A DNA stretch of 5,769 nucleotides from an uncultured Thermomicrobia bacterium. GTDB taxonomy: Bacteria; Chloroflexota; Chloroflexia; Thermomicrobiales; JALYUS01. A program made the position numbers and the translations under genes. Shown one piece after another: positions 1-5,769 of the stretch. The stretch's first letter is position 1. Each line of letters starts with the position of its first letter. The notes beneath the pieces are model-generated. The model searched no databases. It was given only the letters and a program-made list of their open reading frames with translations, and was not told the DNA's origin. Location: assembly GCA_937968015.1 (NCBI GenBank), contig CALBSO010000070.1, positions 1 to 5,769 on the forward strand, in the 5' to 3' direction.

Positions 1-53
1 ACCTCCGATCTGGAGGATAATCCCCTCACCGTGAATTTACCAGCACGTACTTA
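1..53. repeat. Left copy of 53-bp terminal inverted repeat
   Basis: Bases 1-53 are the exact reverse complement of 5717-5769. Identity stops abruptly at position 54 (a here; the partner predicts g). Read outward from the unique DNA, both copies begin TAAGTACGTGCTGG and run off the window. Near the outer edge the repeat contains a small dyad, CCTCC/GGAGG around GATCT (2-16). The sharp edge suits the terminus of an insertion element or another dispersed repeat lying on both sides of this segment in opposite orientation. It would also suit an assembly breakpoint at such a repeat. No transposase gene is visible, so I do not name a family. Confidence 0.9.
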
Positions 54-334
54 ACGGTCATTTTGCCGGATTGATCGAACCAGCTTGCGTCTTCGGAACC
101 GGCGACCCGGAGCCGCAAGTCCGGCGGCGGGAGTGGACGTCCACGGTCGCCGTTCGGGGTGCCGTTCCGTTGCCCTCCCGAAGCACGCGCGGCAGATTCG
201 CTGAAGCGGGTCAGGCTTTCGAGTACGCGGCAGTAAATCTCTATTACTTGCGCCTCTTCGAGCGACGGCTCTTCATATTTCTCAACGAGCGAAGCTATTC
301 TATTGAGCACACGCTCGGTGATTTCGTCTGGCAT
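26..334 (-). CDS. Hypothetical protein, 102 aa, C-terminus within the terminal repeat
   Basis: I do not recognise this protein. The ATG at 334 is preceded by GAGGA (348-344) at 9-nt spacing; a GTG at 337 is an alternative start. Residues 1 to about 43 are acidic and amphipathic, begin MPDEITERVLNRIASL and look helical. Residues from about 44 to 80 are rich in Arg, Gly, Pro and Ser and probably disordered. The last eight codons (KYVLVNSR) and the TGA stop lie in the 53-bp repeat, so the native C-terminus may have been replaced when the repeat arrived. The gene is divergent from smpB across a shared intergenic region. The Shine-Dalgarno site and protein-like N-terminal half favour a real gene; the C-terminal half is less convincing. 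Confidence 0.55.
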   Translation of the reverse strand: MPDEITERVLNRIASLVEKYEEPSLEEAQVIEIYCRVLESLTRFSESAARASGGQRNGTPNGDRGRPLPPPDLRLRVAGSEDASWFDQSGKMTVKYVLVNSR

Positions 335-476
335 CACTAATAGTCCTCGTCTCTAAATCCGCTGCCGTATCCATCAATCGACCTCTTCCCGAAGAAGGAT
401 CGCCGCACGGTAGTGTAATCGAAGAGCGTTCGGAGGGAAAGCAGAAGCGATCGACGACCGGAGGTGCCGCGTCCGA

Positions 477-506
477 ATTGCCTCACGAGAGATCTGATGA
501 GGCAAT
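477..506. promoter_or_regulatory. 9-bp inverted repeat upstream of the smpB promoter
   Basis: ATTGCCTCA (477-485) and TGAGGCAAT (498-506) are perfect inverted copies separated by 12 bp. The repeat ends 8 bp before the smpB -35 box, where a dimeric regulator could bind. No run of T follows, so it is not a good intrinsic terminator. An operator role is inference from position and symmetry only. Confidence 0.4.
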
Positions 507-514
507 GCGCTCGT

Positions 515-543
515 TTGACCCGAACGCGCGCGGAGCGTATGAT
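515..543 (+). promoter_or_regulatory. Sigma-70-type promoter of smpB
   Basis: TTGACC (515-520) and TATGAT (538-543) are separated by exactly 17 bp, each matching the sigma-70 consensus at five of six positions. A start 6-8 nt past the -10 box would lie near 549-551, and the smpB ATG is at 553. The transcript would therefore be leaderless or have a leader of only a few nucleotides. This also argues against the in-frame ATGs at 505 and 478 as smpB starts, because they lie upstream of the promoter. Confidence 0.7.
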
Positions 544-552
544 CGGCGGATT

Positions 553-1047
553 ATGGCAAAGCAGGCGGGGCGGCCCGCATTGACGGTCGCGAAACCACTG
601 GAAGAGAAAACGATCTCCTCGAACCGGCAGGCGCGGTTCGAGTATGAACTGCTGGATCGCTTCGAGGCAGGGATCGTTCTGACCGGGTCGGAGATCAAAT
701 CCGTCCGGGCCGGGCGGATCAACCTCCGTGATGCCTACGTGCGCGTCGAACGCGGTGAGGCGTGGCTTGTCGGGGCGCACATCTCGCCGTACGAGCAGGC
801 CGGGTACACGCCGCAGGAGCCCGATCGCCCGCGCAAATTGCTCCTCCATAACGACGAGATCACGACGCTCCGTGTGCAGACACAGACAAAGGGGTTGACG
901 ATCGTGCCGCTACGGATGTACCTCAAAGGGCGGCGGGCGAAGGTCGAGATCGCCGTCGGGCGTGGCAAGAAACTCTACGACAAACGCGCCACGATGGCGG
1001 AGCGCGATGCCCGCCGCGATCTCGAGCAGCGGCAGCGGGATTATTGA
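553..1047 (+). CDS. smpB: SsrA-binding protein SmpB
   Basis: SmpB is a small cytoplasmic RNA-binding protein that binds the tRNA-like domain of tmRNA and delivers it to stalled ribosomes in trans-translation. The 164-aa product is close to the usual length of about 155-160. Family landmarks are the N-terminal SSNRQARFEYELLD (about 22-35), the LTGSEIKSVR segment (43-52), RKLLLH in mid-protein, and the basic C-terminal tail with GKKLYDKR (138-145), which in the family occupies the empty mRNA channel. I chose the ATG at 553 because the product then begins MAK like other SmpB proteins and because the promoter ends 9 bp upstream. No normal Shine-Dalgarno site precedes it beyond a GGCGGA very close to the ATG. 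Its RNA partner, ssrA, lies at the other end of the window in opposite orientation. The HAD gene starts 36 bp downstream and may be cotranscribed. Confidence 0.96.
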   Translation: MAKQAGRPALTVAKPLEEKTISSNRQARFEYELLDRFEAGIVLTGSEIKSVRAGRINLRDAYVRVERGEAWLVGAHISPYEQAGYTPQEPDRPRKLLLHNDEITTLRVQTQTKGLTIVPLRMYLKGRRAKVEIAVGRGKKLYDKRATMAERDARRDLEQRQRDY

Positions 1048-1083
1048 CGAGCACGTACAGTCATCTGGGCTGGGGGTGGGTAC

Positions 1084-1782
1084 ATGACGACGCCGCATCG
1101 GGTTGTCTTCCTCTTCGATGTGGACAACACCCTGCTCGACAATGACCGTGTGACGGCCGATCTCCGGCGGCACCTCGAAGGCGAGGTCGGGGCGGAACGA
1201 AGCGCGCGGTACTGGGCAATTTTCGAGGAACTCCGCGCCGAGCTCGGGTACGCTGACTACCTCGGCGCGCTCCAGCGCTACCGTGGCGAGTACCCGCGCG
1301 ATCCGCATATCCTCGCCGCCTCCTCCTACCTCGTGAATTATCCTTTTGCGAACCGGCTCTTCCCGAACTCACTCGACGTGATCGAGAAAGTCCGCACCTG
1401 GGGCCCGGCGGTGATCCTGTCGGACGGTGATGTTGTCTTCCAGCCGCGCAAGATCGAGCGTTCCGCCCTCTGGGAGGCGGTCGGCGGCGATGTGCTGATC
1501 TACATCCACAAGGAGCACGAGCTGGAGGATGTCGAGCGGCGCTACCCGGCGGAGCATTACGTGCTGGTGGACGATAAATTGCGCATCCTTACCGCGGTGA
1601 AGGAAGTCTGGAGCGACCGCCTGACGACCGTCTTCCCGAAGCAGGGCCACTACGCGCTGGATACGAAAGCCATCGCTGGCTACCCAGCGGCGGACATCAC
1701 CGTCGAGCGCATCGGCGACCTCCTTACCTATGATTTGCCCGCGTTCCTCGGTACACGGTGGGAAGGTACGCCACGTCGGTAG
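1084..1782 (+). CDS. HAD-superfamily hydrolase (probable phosphatase)
   Basis: The 232-aa product has the four haloacid dehalogenase-superfamily motifs. Motif I is FDVDNTLLD, with nucleophile Asp12 and acid/base Asp14. Motif II is VILSDGD, with Ser113. A candidate motif III lysine is in IHKEH (Lys143), and motif IV is VLVDDK (Asp163/Asp164), which would bind Mg2+. About 95 residues between motifs I and II, rich in helix-forming sequence, fit a C1-type cap. The fold suggests a cytoplasmic Mg2+-dependent phosphomonoester hydrolase, but the substrate cannot be read from the sequence. A G-rich stretch (1072-1080) just before the ATG may serve as ribosome-binding site. The gene lies 36 bp after smpB and 63 bp before pgi, so a sugar-phosphate substrate is possible but is only a contextual guess. 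Confidence 0.88.
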   Translation: MTTPHRVVFLFDVDNTLLDNDRVTADLRRHLEGEVGAERSARYWAIFEELRAELGYADYLGALQRYRGEYPRDPHILAASSYLVNYPFANRLFPNSLDVIEKVRTWGPAVILSDGDVVFQPRKIERSALWEAVGGDVLIYIHKEHELEDVERRYPAEHYVLVDDKLRILTAVKEVWSDRLTTVFPKQGHYALDTKAIAGYPAADITVERIGDLLTYDLPAFLGTRWEGTPRR

Positions 1783-1783
1783 C

Positions 1784-1828
1784 GCAGGCGGGAAATCTGC
1801 CCCATGGGCACCCGGCCACCAAATATTT
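1784..1828 (+). promoter_or_regulatory. Shared leader element, copy 1 (before pgi)
   Basis: A small hairpin, GGCGG (1787-1791) with CTGCC (1797-1801) around GAAAT, including one G-U pair, is followed by CCACCAAATATTT (1816-1828). That 13-mer is repeated exactly before the aldolase gene (3533-3545), again behind a GCAGGC-containing hairpin. AAATATTT is itself palindromic. The element ends just before the pgi Shine-Dalgarno site. It may be a protein-binding site or an RNA leader motif; I recognise no known riboswitch class in it. Confidence 0.4.
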
Positions 1829-1845
1829 CGAAGGAGTCAGCGACG

Positions 1846-3492
<1,647 letters not shown>

Positions 3493-3513
3493 ATGGTTGG
3501 ACTGAGGAGTGAT

Positions 3514-3545
3514 GGCAGGCGAAAGCCCGCCACCACCAAATATTT
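3514..3545 (+). promoter_or_regulatory. Shared leader element, copy 2 (before the aldolase gene)
   Basis: GGCAGGC (3514-3520) pairs with GCCCGCC (3525-3531) except for one A-C mismatch, closing a GAAA loop of the stable GNRA type. CCACCAAATATTT follows immediately (3533-3545), identical to the 13-mer before pgi. Here the palindrome extends to CAAATATTTG (3537-3546). It lies 32 bp before the aldolase ATG. No T-run follows directly, so it is a poor terminator candidate. Its role is unknown; recurrence in two adjacent intergenic gaps suggests regulation or a small dispersed repeat. Confidence 0.4.
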
Positions 3546-3577
3546 GTACCTATGCAATCTCACGAGGAGCGTCGCAC

Positions 3578-4621
3578 ATGACTGAACAAACGGGGGGCAT
3601 CGTCCGCATGACGCGGGGCAAGTTCGATGGAATCAGCGCAGTTGCAAACGATCGGGGAGTGATCGCGGCGGCGGCGATGGATCAACGCGGCTCGCTCCGC
3701 AAGGCAATCGCGAAGGCGAAGGGCACCGACGACGTTGACGCGGCGGAACTGGCTGAGTTCAAGGCAATCGTCAGCGAAGTGCTCACACCGTACGCCAGCG
3801 CGATCCTGCTCGACCCGGAGTACGGGCTGGAGGCGATGAAGCGGCGAGCGAAGAATGCGGGCGTCTTGCTCGCCTACGAGGAGACGGGCTACGACGCGAC
3901 GGTCAAAGGCCGCCTGCCGGATTTGTTGCCGGAATGGTCGGTGCGGCGACTGAAAGAGGTCGGCGCGAACGTGATCAAAATCCTCCTCTATTACGATCCC
4001 GATGACGACGAGAAGATTAACACAGTCAAACGTGCCTTCATCGAGCGTGTCGGGGCGGAGTGCCGTGCCAACGACATCCCCTTCTTCCTCGAACCGCTCG
4101 CCTACAGCGATGCAATCGGCGACGAAAAGGGTTTCGCCTTTGCGAAGATCAAGCCGGATAAAGTGACGAAGTACATGCGCGAGTTCTCACAGCCGCGCTA
4201 CGGTGTGGATGTGCTGAAGGTGGAGGTGCCGGTCAATATGCGCTATGTCGCGGGGGCGGACGCGAATACGGACGGGCAGGTCGCCTACAGCCGCGAGGAG
4301 GCGAAGGCGTTTTTCCGCTCCGCGGCGGCGGCCACGCGGATTCCGTTCATCTATCTCAGCGCCGGCGTTACGGACGAGGTTTTTCGCGAGACGCTGCAAC
4401 TCGCGGCCGATGCGGGCACGCCGTTTTCCGGCGTCCTCTGTGGCCGCGCGACCTGGCAGGACGGTATCCCCGTTTACGGGAAGGGCGGCGCGACGGCGTT
4501 GCGCGCCTGGCTGGAAGATCGCGGCGTGCGAAACATCGAGATGCTCAACGCCGTGCTCGCCAAAGGCGCGCAGCCATGGTGGGACTTCTACGGCGGCAAG
4601 GAGAAGATCACCGTCGAATAG
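3578..4621 (+). CDS. lacD: LacD-family class I aldolase (tagatose/fructose-1,6-bisphosphate)
   Basis: The 347-aa product belongs to the LacD family of class I (Schiff-base) aldolases, which split ketohexose 1,6-bisphosphates into dihydroxyacetone phosphate and glyceraldehyde-3-phosphate. Landmarks are MDQRGSLRKA near the N-terminus (Asp35), VIKILLYY (Lys134), FLEPLAY (Glu172) and VDVLKVEVP (Lys214), the predicted Schiff-base lysine. The 38- and 42-residue spacings of Lys134, Glu172 and Lys214 equal those of the active-site Lys125, Glu163 and Lys205 I recall for streptococcal LacD. The start at 3578 is supported by GAGGAG (3564-3569) at 8-nt spacing; an ATG at 3509 in the same frame would run through the leader element. 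No other tagatose-pathway genes are present, and pgi is directly upstream. A role as the cell's fructose-bisphosphate aldolase is therefore likely, but inferred. Confidence 0.92.
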   Translation: MTEQTGGIVRMTRGKFDGISAVANDRGVIAAAAMDQRGSLRKAIAKAKGTDDVDAAELAEFKAIVSEVLTPYASAILLDPEYGLEAMKRRAKNAGVLLAYEETGYDATVKGRLPDLLPEWSVRRLKEVGANVIKILLYYDPDDDEKINTVKRAFIERVGAECRANDIPFFLEPLAYSDAIGDEKGFAFAKIKPDKVTKYMREFSQPRYGVDVLKVEVPVNMRYVAGADANTDGQVAYSREEAKAFFRSAAAATRIPFIYLSAGVTDEVFRETLQLAADAGTPFSGVLCGRATWQDGIPVYGKGGATALRAWLEDRGVRNIEMLNAVLAKGAQPWWDFYGGKEKITVE

Positions 4622-4644
4622 ACTCGCCTGTTCCCACCGCCCGC

Positions 4645-5076
4645 CTATCTCCCCGCGCTGGCGATCAGCCGGATAAGCCCCCAACCCGCGACCGCGACGA
4701 TCACCGCCGCGACGGCAACGCCAATGAGCGTCTCGATCACTTGTCCGCTGTTCGGGCCACCACTCGACACAATGGGAGGGGGAATTACCGGCGGCGCGAC
4801 AGCGGAGGGCGCTTCCGCCGTCGCGGAGATAGGCGAGGGCGCGCTGACCGCGATGCCGGATGTGCTGCTCGCAGCCGGGGCGGTCGCGTTCGGGTTAGGA
4901 GAAGGGACGAAGGGCGCCACGACCGAACCGGCGGGCGCCGCAGTGCCGTTCTGCGTCGTCGGGGTTGGGGTCGGCTCGTCGGCAAGGACAGAGAGCGCGA
5001 TGGCGCACGCACATACTACGCCCAGAAAGAGCGCAGCAGTGACGGTGACGTTACGGGCCGGTCGTACGCGCTGCAT
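4645..5076 (-). CDS. Exported/membrane-anchored protein with Pro/Thr/Ala/Ser-rich linker
   Basis: I do not recognise a family. The 143-aa product starts MQRVRPARN and then has a hydrophobic stretch (10-32) ending SVLA before DEP, a plausible signal peptide with cleavage after Ala32. Residues 33 to about 112 are rich in Pro, Thr, Ala and Ser and probably extended outside the membrane. A second hydrophobic segment (about 113-138) is followed by a short tail ending SAGR. The likely topology is an exported linker anchored by a C-terminal helix; no LPXTG motif or clear lipobox is seen. I chose the ATG at 5076 because GGAGGAGAAGG lies 5 nt upstream and contains the codons between it and a possible start at 5100. 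The gene lies downstream of ssrA on the same strand and converges on the aldolase gene with a 23-bp gap, in which I see no terminator. Confidence 0.75.
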   Translation of the reverse strand: MQRVRPARNVTVTAALFLGVVCACAIALSVLADEPTPTPTTQNGTAAPAGSVVAPFVPSPNPNATAPAASSTSGIAVSAPSPISATAEAPSAVAPPVIPPPIVSSGGPNSGQVIETLIGVAVAAVIVAVAGWGLIRLIASAGR

Positions 5077-5100
5077 GATGTCCTTCTCCTCCACGGTCAT

Positions 5101-5114
5101 ATCACACGCGTGAT
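5101..5114. promoter_or_regulatory. Operator-like near-palindrome
   Basis: ATCAC and GTGAT flank a 4-bp centre. The element sits 24 bp upstream of the start of the 143-aa exported protein gene and downstream of its best promoter candidate, a place where a repressor could act. This rests on symmetry and position alone. Confidence 0.25.
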
Positions 5115-5130
5115 CCGCTCACACGGCCCG

Positions 5131-5159
5131 ATTGCTTCCACGATGCCAACGATTGTCAA
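5131..5159 (-). promoter_or_regulatory. Candidate promoter of the exported-protein gene
   Basis: On the minus strand a perfect -35 box TTGACA (5159-5154) is followed after 17 bp by AGCAAT (5136-5131), which matches the -10 consensus at only three positions. The predicted start would be near 5124, about 48 nt before the ATG at 5076. Read-through from ssrA is unlikely given the terminator between them, so some promoter is expected here. Confidence 0.35.
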
Positions 5160-5218
5160 CCGCCAGCGCACCGGCACGTTCCGCCGCGCCGGTGAACTAT
5201 ACATCAAGGATTCCATGC

Positions 5219-5245
5219 TAAAGAATCCCCCGCAGGCACGGGGGA
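5219..5245 (-). terminator. Rho-independent terminator of ssrA
   Basis: Read on the minus strand, TCCCCCG (5245-5239) and CGGGGGA (5232-5226) form a perfect 7-bp GC-rich stem around a 6-nt loop, followed by TTCTTT (5225-5220). It begins 33 nt after the CCA end of the tmRNA, as expected for the end of the precursor transcript. Confidence 0.8.
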
Positions 5246-5278
5246 GAAAGCGCGATCTATTCATCTCGTCGAGAAAGG

Positions 5279-5628
5279 TGGTGGAGATGGGGGGAGTCGA
5301 ACCCCCGTCCAGAATGTTCAACCGGCTGGCACTCCAGGCGTAGTCGGCGTTTTGCTTTCGCCCCCGGCACCCCCACCGACGGGGTTACCGGACGCTAGCC
5401 TGCGAATCTTATGCGAGCCCTAGCGGGCGATCCGGCTCGCGGCATCCCGGCATTATGTCGCTCGTCACCTCTCCCACCGGGCCGAGGAGAGGGCGAACGT
5501 CGTCGCTACTTAGGCGGCGAGTGCGAGTTCAGGTGTGCCAGTTACTGGCGTAACCCTATTTAACGAGGCCTGGTCAACCTCGGCCTGCACCAACTCGACC
5601 TAGCATCCTGTCGAAACCAAGCATCCCC
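5279..5628 (-). ncRNA. ssrA: Transfer-messenger RNA (tmRNA)
   Basis: tmRNA rescues stalled ribosomes by acting first as an alanyl-tRNA and then as a short mRNA encoding a degradation tag. The 350-nt RNA starts GGGGATG, followed by GGTTTCGAC, and ends with a T-arm (GGGGG, TTCGACT, CCCCC), CATCTCC, A and an encoded CCA. GGGGATG pairs fully with CATCTCC, with a G-U wobble at the third pair, the alanine identity element. The resume codon is best placed at GGC (5539-5537), nucleotide 90 of the RNA as in E. coli. A stem-loop after the tag (5492-5486 with 5474-5468) fits the usual tmRNA helix. The gene has its own promoter and terminator and faces smpB, its protein partner, across the glycolytic genes. 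Confidence 0.97.
5510..5539 (-). other. tmRNA tag reading frame (GTPELALAA)
   Basis: From GGC at RNA position 90 the frame reads Gly-Thr-Pro-Glu-Leu-Ala-Leu-Ala-Ala and then TAA. The ending LALAA is the standard signal recognised by ClpXP-type proteases. The resume codon was chosen because GTAACT precedes it, with A four bases upstream as required for frame setting, and because Thermus tmRNA has a similar small hairpin with TAACT just before its resume codon. The encoded tag has nine residues, plus the alanine carried by tmRNA itself. The frame is also open upstream, so a longer tag cannot be excluded from sequence alone. Confidence 0.8.
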
Positions 5629-5679
5629 ACATTGTTAAGGTATCTGACGCGTCGTCTGGCGCACGTCTCCACCGGGGAA

Positions 5680-5708
5680 AGTATATCAGAGAGAGGCAGT
5701 GATGACAA
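5680..5708 (-). promoter_or_regulatory. Sigma-70-type promoter of ssrA
   Basis: On the minus strand TTGTCA (5708-5703) and TATACT (5685-5680) are separated by exactly 17 bp, each matching consensus at five of six positions. Transcription would start near 5673, giving a 5' leader of about 45 nt that RNase P would remove at the mature end (5628). Only 8 bp lie between the -35 box and the 53-bp terminal repeat. Confidence 0.8.
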
Positions 5709-5716
5709 TGCATAGC

Positions 5717-5769
5717 TAAGTACGTGCTGGTAAATTCACGGTGAGGGGATTATCCTCCAGATCGGAGGT
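5717..5769. repeat. Right copy of 53-bp terminal inverted repeat
   Basis: This is the exact reverse complement of bases 1-53. It begins TAAGTACGTGCTGG directly upstream of the ssrA promoter and runs off the window, so the DNA where UP-element contacts would fall belongs to the repeat. No coding sequence can be assigned within it. Confidence 0.9.

Larger units (their letters stand above)
338..552. other. Divergent intergenic region upstream of smpB
   Basis: This stretch separates the minus-strand hypothetical gene from smpB. It holds the Shine-Dalgarno site of the former (348-344), a 9-bp inverted repeat (477-506) and a strong plus-strand promoter (515-543). For the minus-strand gene I see only a weak promoter candidate with -10 TACACT (417-412). 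The open reading frames across it lack gene-like composition and appear to be chance frames. Confidence 0.6.
5077..5218 (-). other. Intergenic region between ssrA terminator and exported-protein gene
   Basis: On the minus strand this region contains a TTGACA (5159-5154) with a weak AGCAAT (5136-5131) at 17-bp spacing. Upstream of that is a 7-bp inverted repeat, CACCGGC (5169-5175) and GCCGGTG (5188-5194), with a 12-nt loop. Near the gene lies the near-palindrome ATCACACGCGTGAT (5101-5114). I see no coding gene in it. Plus-strand frames crossing it are Arg-rich artefacts. Confidence 0.5.

Noticed and set aside
477..506. Inverted repeat as an intrinsic terminator
   Set aside because: It has a 12-nt loop and lacks a following T-run on either strand, so an operator-type dyad is more plausible.
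478..552. Upstream in-frame starts of smpB at 478 and 505
   Set aside because: Both lie upstream of the strong promoter at 515-543 and would add residues not typical of SmpB. The 505 ATG is also part of the inverted repeat.
337..849. Minus-strand frame of 170 codons opposite smpB
   Set aside because: It overlaps most of smpB and the promoter region, and its Arg- and Pro-rich composition is typical of an antisense artefact.
4724..5113. Plus-strand frame opposite the exported-protein gene
   Set aside because: It is a Gly/Ala-rich mirror of the Pro/Ala-rich linker. The minus strand has a ribosome-binding site, signal peptide and membrane helix, while this frame has none.
4576..5343. Plus-strand frame of 255 codons across the aldolase end, the exported-protein gene and the tmRNA 3' end
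   Set aside because: It overlaps three supported features and encodes an Arg/Asp/Gly-rich product with no recognisable domain.
5510..5554. Longer tmRNA tag starting at GTT (VTPVTGTPELALAA)
   Set aside because: The frame is open, but GTT is not preceded by the expected A at -4, whereas GGC at RNA position 90 is and matches the usual resume distance.
5755..5769. Possible sequencing-adapter remnant in the terminal repeat (AGATCGGA)
   Set aside because: The match to the common adapter start breaks after AGATCGGA (here AGATCGGAGG, not AGATCGGAAG), and a 53-bp identical repeat at both ends is not explained by it.

Overview
The window looks like a chromosomal segment of a GC-rich bacterium. It carries trans-translation and central sugar-metabolism genes, with no virulence, phage or transposase genes. 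A Chloroflexota relative (Thermomicrobia-like) is my best guess. It rests on the high GC, the short tmRNA tag beginning with Gly and ending in ELALAA, a LacD-type aldolase beside pgi, and a promoter that almost touches its start codon. This is inference; no phylogeny was possible.

Layout. Positions 1-53 and 5717-5769 are perfect inverted copies of one sequence, so both window ends run outward into the same repeat. A small unrecognised gene (334 to 26, minus strand) ends inside the left copy. A roughly 215-bp divergent intergenic region (338-552) holds a 9-bp inverted repeat and a near-consensus sigma-70 promoter whose -10 box lies only 9 bp before the smpB ATG. A plus-strand run follows: smpB (553-1047), a HAD-superfamily hydrolase (1084-1782), pgi (1846-3492) and a LacD-family class I ketose-bisphosphate aldolase (3578-4621). 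Gaps are 36, 63 and 85 bp, compatible with one operon. The last two gaps contain a similar element: a small hairpin followed by CCACCAAATATTT.

On the minus strand, converging on that run, are ssrA (tmRNA, 5628-5279) with its own promoter and terminator, and then a 143-aa exported or membrane-anchored protein with a Pro/Thr/Ala/Ser-rich linker (5076-4645).

Function. SmpB and tmRNA are obligate partners in ribosome rescue, and both lie in this 5.8-kb window at opposite ends of the gene block, facing each other. Between them, Pgi interconverts glucose-6-phosphate and fructose-6-phosphate, and the aldolase most likely cleaves fructose-1,6-bisphosphate (or tagatose-1,6-bisphosphate) further down glycolysis. 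The HAD protein is a probable small phosphatase of unknown substrate. I found no wholly novel system. The points most worth checking are the terminal inverted repeats, the shared leader element before pgi and the aldolase, the probable leaderless smpB transcript and the very short tmRNA tag.
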